A stretch of DNA of 6,871 nt from DATFXM01 sp035315885 (GCA_035315885.1 DATFXM010000179.1:1-6871), one strand, 5' to 3'; positions 1-6,282 are shown, numbered from the stretch's first letter. The notes: generated by a model not told the origin, from the sequence alone. Numbers and translations: made by a program.

Positions 1-1
1 C

Positions 2-532
2 TTCGCGCTTCAGCGCCCCGACCAATTGATGGTGGACTATCGCAGCGATCTCGGGAGCAAGATGTTGTGGTACCAGGGCACTACATTGACGATTCTGGAT
101 CCTTCCCACAACGTCTATTCGATACTCTCGGTGCCCGGTTCAATTGATGGGATGCTCGAGCAGGTGGCGACCTCGCAAGGCCTCACCATCCCACTCACCG
201 ACCTGGCGTTTAGCGACCCCTGCCAGAACCTCCGCAAACAGATCATCTTCGGCGGTTACATCGGGATCAATGACGTCAATGGAGTTGATGCCGATCACCT
301 CGCTTTTTCATCCAGCCGCGAAGATCTCCAGTTCTGGCTGGCTCGTTCCGGAAAGGCGATTCCCCTTAAACTCGTCATCACCTATCGAACCGAGCCCGGG
401 TCGCCCGAATATATAGCTACTTTTTCCGACTGGAAGTTCCCAGCCGAGCTCCCTTCCGACCGGTTTCGTGCAACCCTTCCCAAGGACGTGAAGCGCATCG
501 AATTTCTGAAGGTTAAGGAGTCTCAACCATGA
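2..532 (+). CDS. DUF2092 family periplasmic protein, C-terminal part (5' end outside window)
   Basis: The reading frame is open to the left edge, so this is the 3' part of a gene; 176 residues are visible. TTG and ATG codons at 26 and 29 are internal: the residues before them (FALQRPDQL) already fit the family. The text matches my memory of DUF2092: RPDxLxVDYRxDLG at the start, then WYxGxTLTxLDP, a PGSIDxMLEQ helix, the LAFSDPC segment, LVITYRxEPGSPxYxA, and a closing FSDWK...LP...F stretch. DUF2092 proteins are exported and thought to have a LolA/LolB-like curved beta-sheet; no biochemical role is established. The signal peptide expected in the family would lie upstream of the window. The stop codon overlaps the next start in an ATGA, which implies one transcript and translational coupling with the glycine-rich protein. 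Family assignment is fairly secure; the function is unknown. Confidence 0.85.
   Translation, partial: FALQRPDQLMVDYRSDLGSKMLWYQGTTLTILDPSHNVYSILSVPGSIDGMLEQVATSQGLTIPLTDLAFSDPCQNLRKQIIFGGYIGINDVNGVDADHLAFSSSREDLQFWLARSGKAIPLKLVITYRTEPGSPEYIATFSDWKFPAELPSDRFRATLPKDVKRIEFLKVKESQP
514..520 (+). promoter_or_regulatory. Ribosome binding site of the glycine-rich protein gene
   Basis: TAAGGAG lies inside the end of the DUF2092 gene, 8 bases before the ATG at 529. It is a near-consensus Shine-Dalgarno sequence and fixes the start at 529. With the ATGA overlap it suggests strong, coupled translation of the second gene. Confidence 0.8.
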
Positions 533-1419
533 AGGGCGCTCGATCGCGATCAGCCGCAAGAAGCGTGAAAGGTAAAGTGTTGGTCTTGATGGCGGCAGTC
601 GCCTTGGCTGTTGCTACGCCCGAGGCCAGCGCGAGATTTGGGGGAGGCGGCTTCCGGGGAGGTGGCTTCCGTGGAGGTGGTGGCTTTGGCGGGTTCCGAC
701 GCGGAGGAGGATTTCATGGCTTCGGCGGCGACGGCTTCGGGGGAGGTCGTTTCGGGGGCGGTGGGTCTCACGCCGGACTGTTCGGCGGCGGAGGATCCCA
801 CCATGGTCTCTTCGGAGGCGGGGACTCATCTTCGTCGAGCCATCAGGGCTTCGGGCAGCGTTCCTCGAACGGTGGAGACTCGTGGCACCCCCCGAGTGAC
901 ACCTCCGAAACTGCCGGCGAGTCGCATCCGAACGCTAGCACTGGATACCAGACCTACCATGCCAATCAGCAAACCGAGCAGCAGGAGCGGTACAGCGAGG
1001 CGGATACTCTTCAGACCAACCGGTACAACGAGGCGAACACTGTACAAAAAAACCGCAACAACGAAGCCAATTATCTGCAGTCGAACAACAACTATAATCC
1101 TTACGGCGATTGCTGTTATGACGGGGGATCCGACGTAGGTACGGCTCTGGGCGCGGCTGCGCTCGGAACTGTAGGCGGAATGGCGATAGGCTCTGCGCTT
1201 GCAAACAGCGAGAACGCTCAACCTGCGCCGACCTACAACTACTATTCAGACTATTCCCCGCCGCCTGCTGCGCCAGCCCTCGGAACGACCGTATATTCGT
1301 TACCGCCGGGTGCACACTCGACAGAAATTAACGGTTCGTACTACTACGTCAGTGGCTCGACCTACTACAAACCATTCTACAGCGGAAGCCAGGTGGTCTA
1401 TGTGGTGTCTCAACCGTGA
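529..1419 (+). CDS. Secreted glycine-rich repeat protein with Tyr-rich C-terminal module
   Basis: A 296-residue exported protein of unknown function. Residues 1-35 are a long signal peptide: a basic n-region (R5, R7, R11, K14, K16), a hydrophobic core at about 17-30 and an ASA cleavage site after A35. Residues 36-110 are glycine-rich with GGGFRGGGF-type motifs and a 10-residue repeat. A polar Ser/Gln/Asn-rich linker follows, then three 11-residue repeats at 154-186 (R-x-x-E-A-x-x-[LV]-Q-x-N). Residues 193-196 are DCCY. Residues 204-225 are Gly/Ala-rich and resemble a glycine zipper, which could insert in a membrane. The last 50 residues (LPPGxxxxxxNGxxYYxxxGxxYYKP...VVYVV) resemble the C-terminal module of DUF6515-like surface proteins; that link is from memory. 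The coupled DUF2092 gene suggests a shared envelope role. The start is supported by the upstream TAAGGAG. It may be a matrix or cell-surface protein, which is inference. Confidence 0.85.
   Translation: MKGARSRSAARSVKGKVLVLMAAVALAVATPEASARFGGGGFRGGGFRGGGGFGGFRRGGGFHGFGGDGFGGGRFGGGGSHAGLFGGGGSHHGLFGGGDSSSSSHQGFGQRSSNGGDSWHPPSDTSETAGESHPNASTGYQTYHANQQTEQQERYSEADTLQTNRYNEANTVQKNRNNEANYLQSNNNYNPYGDCCYDGGSDVGTALGAAALGTVGGMAIGSALANSENAQPAPTYNYYSDYSPPPAAPALGTTVYSLPPGAHSTEINGSYYYVSGSTYYKPFYSGSQVVYVVSQP
748..828 (+). repeat. Three 30-base in-gene repeats (10-residue Gly-rich units)
   Basis: Residues 74-100 of the glycine-rich protein form three units of ten residues, with F75, F85 and F95 in phase and the pattern [RL]-F-G-G-G-[GD]-S-H-x-G weakening in the third unit. 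The coding DNA repeats with a 30-base period but imperfectly, so the copies have diverged. Such tracts are prone to unit gain and loss. Confidence 0.7.
988..1086 (+). repeat. Three 33-base tandem repeats (11-residue R-x-x-E-A-x-x-[LV]-Q-x-N)
   Basis: Units begin at 988, 1021 and 1054 and encode residues 154-164, 165-175 and 176-186. Each has Arg at position 1, Glu-Ala at 4-5, a hydrophobic residue at 8, Gln at 9 and Asn at 11. An 11-residue period fits an extended amphipathic helix or a right-handed coiled coil; that structural reading is inference. Confidence 0.8.
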
Positions 1420-1456
1420 GCTGTCTGTCTAAACTGGTCCGCGATTATGTAGCCAT

Positions 1457-1486
1457 GAGGCGCGCGGCTTCGACCCGCGCAACCTC
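1457..1486 (+). terminator. GC-rich hairpin after the glycine-rich gene, possible terminator or mRNA 3' stabiliser
   Basis: GCGCGG at 1462-1467 pairs with CCGCGC at 1475-1480 around a 7-base loop. GAGG at 1457-1460 pairs with CCTC at 1483-1486 below a small internal loop, giving about 10 base pairs. It begins 38 bases after the stop codon at 1419. There is no T-run afterwards (GGTCAAAACC follows), so it is not a canonical intrinsic terminator; it may protect the mRNA 3' end or be chance in GC-rich DNA. Confidence 0.35.
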
Positions 1487-1612
1487 GGTCAAAACCAAAA
1501 GCAGAATCAGCCAAATCAGCCCAGAGTTCTCTTGGCTGTTCGTCTTGAACTTCAGCGTCGATGCCAACGCCGGCGGCGACAGTGATTATTTACGAGACAG
1601 GAGATTCAAAAA

Positions 1613-1690
1613 ATGGCTACCGCAACGCGCCTGGAAGGTGCGCTGCGCAACTTATTCCGGTTTCACCTCAGGTCACATATCACGATATAG
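1613..1690 (+). CDS. Candidate 25-residue small protein, unknown
   Basis: An ATG at 1613 is preceded by AGGAGA at 1599-1604 with 8 bases between, one of the best ribosome binding sites in the window. The ORF ends at TAG 1688-1690. The peptide begins MATATRLEGALRNLF and ends FHLRSHITI; it is basic, with Leu, Arg and Phe spaced as in a short amphipathic helix. There is no signal peptide and no known relative that I recognise. It could be a real microprotein, a leader peptide for the membrane protein gene starting at 1807, or the remains of a longer gene. Only the start signal supports it. Confidence 0.3.
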   Translation: MATATRLEGALRNLFRFHLRSHITI

Positions 1691-1806
1691 AGGTGGTATG
1701 CCTCTGTTTTGGCTTCATCGGGTTGAAGGTCCGGATCCGGTCCGCGCGCGCGGTGCAGCGGCTGGGTTTGGGTTTCTGATTGACGCCAAGGTTAGGGTTA
1801 GTTGAT

Positions 1807-2370
1807 ATGGCTGACGGTCTGTCACGCGGAGTTGGGGGAATCTGGAGATGGTTATACAAAGAGTTTGTTGCCATCTGGCCCGTCTTTCTCTTTTTGCTTT
1901 TCGGATTTCTATTATTGATTTCGCTAATCAAGCTGGCGCTCGCGCAATTCTCTGTTGAGACAAGGGTGCTTTCCAACGCGGTAATCGGCGCCCTGCTCGG
2001 TGCCAAGGCGGCGATCGTCCTCGATGAGACGCCGCTTGCGCGCAGGCTCGAGCGCCGTCGCGGCATTGTCGTGGTCGCGGCCAAGACCCTGTTCTATTCG
2101 GGTGCCACTGTGCTGCTCGGTTTTGTCGAGCGATTCCTGGAGGCAGTTCATAAGCTTCATGGCTTTTCAGGAGCCACTGGGTACGTAATAGCGCACACGA
2201 ACCATTATCGCGTCTTCGCCTGGCTACTGGGAATAAGCTACGTATTTGCTCTTTACTTTACATTCGTTGAGATCCACAAACGCATGGGCGAGGGCGCGTT
2301 GTGGAGATTACTTTTCGAACCTCGAAAAATTACAACAGTCAGGAGCCCGAAATTAACCAGCTTGCGTTGA
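1807..2370 (+). CDS. Conserved multi-pass inner-membrane protein, unknown function
   Basis: 187 residues. I chose the ATG at 1807 because AGGG (1794-1797) lies 9 bases upstream and the protein then starts in the usual way for this type (MADGLSRGVGGIWRWLY). A TTG at 1780 in the same frame would add nine residues, but nothing supports it. Hydrophobic segments lie at about 22-46, 54-72 (weaker), 86-110 and 134-156, so three or four membrane helices are likely. A conserved-looking cytosolic motif, LDETPLARRLE, spans residues 72-82, with a basic cluster around 79-85. The C-terminal FVEIHKRMGEGALWRLLFEP segment is followed by a basic tail. I recall hypothetical proteins of this pattern in proteobacteria but no assigned role. 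It stands alone, with gene-free stretches on both sides. Confidence 0.8.
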   Translation: MADGLSRGVGGIWRWLYKEFVAIWPVFLFLLFGFLLLISLIKLALAQFSVETRVLSNAVIGALLGAKAAIVLDETPLARRLERRRGIVVVAAKTLFYSGATVLLGFVERFLEAVHKLHGFSGATGYVIAHTNHYRVFAWLLGISYVFALYFTFVEIHKRMGEGALWRLLFEPRKITTVRSPKLTSLR

Positions 2371-2660
2371 TCAAGTTCCGATTGACAATCACTGAAGATG
2401 GCAACCAGCTAAAGCAATATATGTTAGTGAAGACAAGCCAATCGTGTGTGATGTTCTAGACCGACCACTATTAATTCGTCGGAAGAATCTTTTCAAATGT
2501 CGCATGAAAAGAACAAGCGCGTCGCATGGATAGCGGAACCCTCGTGGCTCAGCGGCACTCGATCTGTCGACGAGGCTTGCTTTTAAACGCAATTGGGTTG
2601 CCTATGAGCGAACCCCGCTCGCCTGGGTCAGGATCGCATCTTCGCTAATTACGCGGTTTG

Positions 2661-2686
2661 AGGATTTACAAATTCTTTGAAATCCT
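2661..2686 (+). other. AT-rich near-perfect hairpin in non-coding DNA
   Basis: AGGATTT at 2661-2667 pairs with AAATCCT at 2680-2686. Inside, CAAA at 2669-2672 pairs with TTTG at 2676-2679, leaving a single bulged A at 2668 and a 3-base loop TTC: 11 pairs in total. No T-run follows on either strand, so it is not an ordinary intrinsic terminator. It may be part of a small RNA, a protein-binding inverted repeat, or a mobile-element remnant. Confidence 0.55.
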
Positions 2687-3188
2687 GACAGAAGGGGACG
2701 GACCAAAAGCCGGTCGATCGGGACCGCGCGAGCTTGGGCTCCTGCTGGTGTGTTCGATCTCGAGCCGGTTCGGTGGCTGTTCTAGCGACCGCCGCCGTTG
2801 GGCACCAAGGTTGCTGGTTCCTTCAAACGTAAACCTAGTTCCGCGGATTTCGCGTGTGTTTGCGCCGGCCGACAAGTCTGGAGCTGATGGAAATACCCTT
2901 TGCTGAGCCACAGTGTTGCAAGTGCGGTTACGCCAAAAGTAGCAGTTTGGGCCGGTTGCCAATAAAGTCGCCTTGGTGGTGAGACACAGGGGCAACTTCT
3001 GGAAGGCACCCCTAACAAGACCGAAGTCGTGCCTTTGCGGAGTTCGCTCAAACAGGTTTAATCCGGGCCCATCGAGCGAAGCAAAAGGGCCATCATCCGT
3101 TCGACGGGCGGACTAACTGATAATGCCGTAATGCTCCGGGCAGATAAATCGAATAAGAATGGACACAAGCTCGATGAACTAGCCACTC

Positions 3189-3200
3189 CTTTCGCGAAAG
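3189..3200. repeat. 12-base perfect palindrome
   Basis: CTTTCGCGAAAG reads the same on both strands. It lies about 200 bases before the start of the repeat protein gene at 3408 and could be a dimeric regulator site. One or two 12-base palindromes are expected by chance in a window this size, so support is weak. Confidence 0.25.
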
Positions 3201-3389
3201 AGGTGTTGCGCAATAGGCGTGCCTAAACGGTCTCGGCCTCACCGCCGGGAATCGACAGCCACCTCCTGACGATTCTATGATGGATCTAGCGGATGTCGGA
3301 CGTGGCGAGTTTGTGCCTCTCTTTTTACGAGTCTACAAAGTTAACGACTGATGGCCAGGCTAAGTGAAACGTCTTTTCTTATTCGTTTT

Positions 3390-3398
3390 AGGAAGGTG
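3390..3398 (+). promoter_or_regulatory. Ribosome binding site that sets the 3408 start
   Basis: AGGAAGGTG ends 9 bases before the ATG at 3408. The frame is open further upstream, to 3351, but only this site has a good Shine-Dalgarno match, so the shorter protein is preferred. Confidence 0.7.
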
Positions 3399-3407
3399 AA
3401 CCGAACA

Positions 3408-3920
3408 ATGAATAGCGACGCCATCTGGCTCTTGCTAGGCGCAGGAGGGACATCCGGGCTTGTGGGTGGCCTCATGTCTTTTCGCAAGGATCGTTGGATA
3501 ATCTTCGTGATAGCAATAGGGGCGGGCATGATGGGCGGAATATTGTCGAACAGACTTCTCATGCTGACGGAGGCTGTTGCTCCACGCCTTGTCCTAATCG
3601 ACTCCAACGGAGCGACCCGAGCCGAACTCGCTCTGAACAATGACGACTCCGCATTTCTAAGACTTATGGATGGCAGTGGTAACGAACGCGTTCGGCTGGA
3701 AGCAGGGTCTGGCCGCCAGGGACCATGCTTTCTCTTCAAAGATACAGCCGGCAAACCTCTTGTCGCTTTCTGTGTACGGGGTGATCCTCCGGGGCTCGTC
3801 GATCTGCGGGGTTCGAACGCAAAGTTGCTGTGGTCGTCGGACCCTGCGCAATCGACGGCGGCGGGGCCAATGGATTCGAATGAACGATCGCATCAAGGAA
3901 ACGCGAATCCATCTAAATGA
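3408..3920 (+). CDS. Membrane-anchored protein with D-G-R-L beta repeats, unknown function
   Basis: 170 residues from the ATG chosen by its ribosome binding site. Two hydrophobic segments, about 5-23 and 30-53, form an N-terminal hairpin anchor separated by a basic turn (R26, K27, R29). The rest is soluble. From residue 61 it carries repeats of the form hydrophobic-D-x2-G-x2-R-x2-L: D65/G68/R71/L74, then D88/G91/R94/L97, then a looser copy D112/G115/L118/F121, spaced 23-24 residues. A partial fourth copy may lie at 130-140. Repeats of this kind occur in many bacterial proteins of unknown role and probably form stacked beta-hairpins; the structural reading is inference. The C-terminal 30 residues are polar and disordered-looking. 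The repeat side may be periplasmic or cytosolic. Gene-free stretches lie on both sides, so context gives no clue to its job. Confidence 0.75.
   Translation: MNSDAIWLLLGAGGTSGLVGGLMSFRKDRWIIFVIAIGAGMMGGILSNRLLMLTEAVAPRLVLIDSNGATRAELALNNDDSAFLRLMDGSGNERVRLEAGSGRQGPCFLFKDTAGKPLVAFCVRGDPPGLVDLRGSNAKLLWSSDPAQSTAAGPMDSNERSHQGNANPSK
3588..3770 (+). repeat. Protein-level repeats in the 3408 gene
   Basis: Residues 61-121 hold three units with Asp and Gly in phase (D65/G68, D88/G91, D112/G115). The repeats are visible in the protein but not as obvious DNA repeats, so they are old. Confidence 0.6.
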
Positions 3921-4484
3921 AAGCACACCGGCCCCTCATAACACCGACTTCGAAGCCTCCCGAGAGTTCCAACATCACAGAACACAGGATCGTTGGTTCA
4001 TTGTTGACTGAGGGCTCGCCCATCGCTCCATCTCGCACCAGTGGATGACACTGCGTCGTCGTCAGGCAGCGAGAGCTGGCCATACGTTCGCGGTTGGCAA
4101 GTAACACCCCACCAGCGTACGGGGCGATCAGGCGATCATGACGACGCGGCTTGGCTGCCAGGCTTTCGCGCCAACGAAGTGCGACCGTAGCCTAGCGCGA
4201 TCGCATATAGCTTGAGAAAAGGGGAGCGGCGGGGTGCTGCCGACAGACAGCAGCGGTTGGTGAAGACTGGTGGACGTTTTGATGAGGGACAGCCGCTAGT
4301 GCCGCGGTCGTTGCTGGCCGAGAGTCCTCTGACGCGACGGCTCTTCAGCATGCTGGGGGAAAAGCGACGATTCCCGGGAGATAGGGAGACCAGATCGCTA
4401 CAGATTTTGGTGAACGAGATAACAAGGTAAAGGATCAGAGTTCTGACAACTCTATTAGAAGAGCGCGGGTTTCGCAGGCAGAGC
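3921..4484. other. Gene-free region upstream of the ClC pseudogene
   Basis: I find no supported gene in these 564 bases. A 154-codon frame on the - strand (4136-4600) and a 72-codon frame on the + strand (4212-4430) lack ribosome binding sites and resemble no family, and the first also runs into the ClC remnant. No transposase motif, inverted terminal repeats or RNA gene can be seen. The promoter of the original ClC gene was presumably here, but no clear -35/-10 pair remains visible. Confidence 0.55.
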
Positions 4485-5360
4485 ATGAACATGCCGAAGG
4501 AAAGGATTTCTGACTCATCATCGACCGAGAGGCTCCCGATTGCTACTGCGTTAGGCCGCGCGCAGGCATCTGTGGCGATGCCGCGGCGGCCTAGCACCAT
4601 TGGTATCCATGATTTTGCTGATTACATCGGTAGCGGTCCTGATAGGGCTGGGTGCGGGAATAATGCAAAGGCTCTGCTCGCGCTCATCCACTTGATCACG
4701 AATTTGAGCTTCTTCGGACGATTCTCGATGGCCTTCACCTCGCCCGCCGGGAATCATCTCGGTCTATGGGTGCTTGTCATCTCCATAATCGGTGGTGTCA
4801 TCGTAGGCTGATGGCGCGTTATGGATCGGAAGGACTACGCGGTCGCGGCGTACCCGAGGTGATGGAGAAGATCCTGCAAGGGCAAAGTCGTATCGATCCA
4901 CAACTTATGTTTCTCAAGCACCTGTCGGGTGCGATCGCTATCGGCACCAGAGGACCATTCGGGGTCGAAGGGCCAATCATTGCGAGGCAGCGGATCGCAG
5001 ATTTTGCTCGCGGCTGGGGCAGCCGGAATGACCGCGGTATTCGGCAGCCCAATTTCCGGAATCCTTCTCGCAATTGAACTATTGTTGTTCGAGTTCAGCG
5101 CTCGCTCGCTGATTCCAGTGATGTTTGCCAGTGCCGCTGGAATGGCTATGCATATTAGCTTCCTCGGCGCTGCTCCGATTTTCAGCATGCCCGAAATTAT
5201 GCCGCCAACCGGCAAACACCTGGTTTGGTATGATATTGTCGGCTTATTGGTAGGCGGCTTCGGTACTGGTAACGCACTCCGTATTTTGGTCGAGGACGCG
5301 TTTGGAAAGGTCCCGATTCGGTGTATGAGGGGCCTCGCGATTGGAGGAATCTTTATATGA
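4485..5360 (+). pseudogene. Broken ClC-family chloride channel/transporter gene
   Basis: Pieces of one ClC protein are spread over changing frames. Family-like text runs: AVLIGLGAGIM (4633-4665), ALLALIHLITNL continuing to GGVIVG (to 4808), then MARYGSEGLRGRGVPEVM and GPFGVEGPII (4811-4981), then LLAAGAAGMTAVFGSP through LLVGGFGTG and VEDAF (about 5004-5357). The Glu of the family's G-x-E-G-P anion-gate motif is still present at 4967-4969, but a normally glycine position before it is Arg (4949-4951). Lesions: a frame change near 4620-4640; a one-base loss at about 4665; a one-base loss at about 4808, giving TGA 4809-4811; loss of roughly 45-50 bases near 4985-5003; and loss of the last transmembrane helices after TGA 5358-5360. 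An intact ClC core has over 400 residues; here about 290 codons' worth remains. The N-terminal stretch from ATG 4485 is less certain. It cannot encode a working channel without frame correction. Confidence 0.85.
5343..5347 (+). promoter_or_regulatory. Ribosome binding site of the HPP gene, inside the ClC remnant
   Basis: GGAGG lies 9 bases before the ATG at 5357. In the ClC frame the same bases are part of the Ile-Gly-Gly-Ile codons, so a former coding sequence now serves, or doubles, as a ribosome binding site. Confidence 0.7.
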
Positions 5361-6007
5361 TATGCCCCGACCCAGAACCCGGTCTCCCCCACCCCGGAAA
5401 CGAACACATTTACAAGCTGCTAGAACGTCTTCGTCTGGCCGGACTGCTGACGTATCTTCATCCGCTGCCAGTTCAGGCGCTCTATATGGGCGTTAATGGC
5501 TTTATCACAATTGCATTGTTATCGTTACTTGCATTCCTGACTGGTAGCGATTTTATTTTTCCTTCCCTAGGGCCGACTGCGTACGTTTTCTTTTCAACGC
5601 CGCTCGCAGAATCTGCTCGTCCGAAGGACGCTATCCTCGGGCATGCGATCGGTCTGGCCTGCGGCTATGCAGCGTTCCGGCTCGCCCTTGAATATGGGCA
5701 GTATGGCCTTGCCAACTTTGATCATGGCTTTTACTGGCCCAAAATTCTCGCCGCGGCGTTGTCCCTGGCGTCGACGGCTACGCTCCTAGTGCTGACACGC
5801 ATCCAGCACGCTCCAGCATGCGCTACTACTCTAATCGTCTCTCTAGGAATTCTCTCGACGCCGCGAGACCTGTTGATCATTGAGCTCGCAGTGCTGTTGC
5901 TAACTGCCCAAGCATTTGTCATTAACCGGTTGGCGGGACTACCGTATCCAATCTGGAACAGCACTCTCCATCTTAGACAGAGCCAAGGTTTCCCATCCGC
6001 TGATTAG
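5357..6007 (+). CDS. HPP family integral membrane protein
   Basis: 216 residues. The ATG at 5357 is chosen for its GGAGG and for overlapping the ClC stop as ATGA; an in-frame ATG at 5321 lies deeper in ClC sequence with no ribosome binding site. Four hydrophobic segments are visible, about 42-62, 67-81 with 101-113, 129-147 and 157-187. Family landmarks are LPVQALYMGVNGF, FPSLGPTA (68-75), LGHAIG (104-109), HAPACATTLIVSLG (151-164) and INRLAGLPYPIW (189-200). The usual HPP(AG) signature reads HAPAC here, a variant. HPP proteins are multi-pass membrane proteins; some plant and cyanobacterial members transport nitrite, so small-anion transport is plausible but unproven here. Residues 1-17 are Pro-rich and unlike the family, and may derive from the ClC junction. 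The gene looks intact although the gene it overlaps is broken. With ClC loss it may be expressed from whatever promoter remains upstream. Confidence 0.85.
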   Translation: MICPDPEPGLPHPGNEHIYKLLERLRLAGLLTYLHPLPVQALYMGVNGFITIALLSLLAFLTGSDFIFPSLGPTAYVFFSTPLAESARPKDAILGHAIGLACGYAAFRLALEYGQYGLANFDHGFYWPKILAAALSLASTATLLVLTRIQHAPACATTLIVSLGILSTPRDLLIIELAVLLLTAQAFVINRLAGLPYPIWNSTLHLRQSQGFPSAD

Positions 6008-6187
6008 CGCGTTACACGTACGTCAACAAATGCGCGCCAAGCTTTTAGAATTCGGATCACTGAGCAGGTCTTTCACGCCCTAGAAGACGGTTCTCGAGTG
6101 CAACGCCAGAACTGAAGCGACAGCGTCGACTGCAGAACGAGCGGTTGGGCTCTCCGCCAAAAAGTACAATCAGCCCGACCGTGATAT

Positions 6188-6200
6188 CTAGCTTAGCTAG
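6188..6200. repeat. Short perfect inverted repeat (6-bp arms, 1-base centre)
   Basis: CTAGCT at 6188-6193 and AGCTAG at 6195-6200 are exact inverted copies around a single T. It may be a small operator-like site, or chance. Confidence 0.25.
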
Positions 6201-6282
6201 AACGGCGCTATCAAACAGGAAGCGTGCTCCGCAAGCATCAGAGTGATTTGATAATCCGTTTTCAGTTTGAAGTTTTCCAAAG

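Larger units (their letters stand above)
1420..1806 (+). other. Intergenic region with one candidate small ORF and one hairpin
   Basis: This 387-base stretch lies between the glycine-rich gene and the next membrane protein gene. A longer GTG-started frame runs through it from 1416 but has no ribosome binding site and no recognisable protein. Two items are listed separately: the hairpin at 1457-1486 and the 25-codon ORF at 1613-1690. Just before the next gene, GGTTAGGGTTAG at 1790-1801 provides the AGGG used as a weak ribosome binding site. I see no convincing -35/-10 pair. Confidence 0.6.
2371..3407. other. Long gene-free region (about 1 kb) with a hairpin and a palindrome
   Basis: All frames are short or give low-complexity, Arg/Pro/Ser-rich translations with no family resemblance and no ribosome binding sites; frames on the - strand at 2389-2592 and 2666-2995 look like chance. 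No transposase fragment, tRNA or repeat array is visible. Structured items are the AT-rich hairpin at 2661-2686, a 5-bp stem at 2606-2620 and a 12-base palindrome at 3189-3200. A TTGACA at 2382-2387 has no -10 hexamer at normal distance. The region may be decayed sequence, like the ClC gene further right. Confidence 0.6.

Noticed and set aside
1790..1801. GGTTAGGGTTAG, telomere-like repeat
   Set aside because: Only about two units in bacterial DNA; better explained as the AGGG ribosome binding site region of the 1807 gene.
1416..1805. 129-codon frame starting GTG just before the glycine-rich gene's stop
   Set aside because: No ribosome binding site, no recognisable protein, crosses the GC hairpin, and shows no coding-like character.
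2382..2387. TTGACA as a -35 promoter element
   Set aside because: No -10 like hexamer at 16-18 bases; the nearest AT-rich candidate is 27 bases away.
2666..2995. 109-codon frame on the - strand in the gene-free region
   Set aside because: Composition looks random and no start signal or domain can be seen; such frames are expected by chance in GC-rich DNA.
3810..3818. GGTTCGAAC, resembling a tRNA T-loop
   Set aside because: It lies in the 3408-3920 coding sequence and no acceptor, D or anticodon arm can be drawn around it.
3971..4544. Weak similarity between 3971-4027 and 4488-4544 (about 60% of bases when aligned by codon), suggesting a duplicated ClC N-terminus
   Set aside because: The match stops at the segment ends, and by rough estimate one such match is expected by chance among all position pairs in the window.
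4136..4600. 154-codon frame on the - strand
   Set aside because: Ser/Arg/Pro-rich, no family resemblance, no ribosome binding site, and overlaps the ClC remnant on the other strand.
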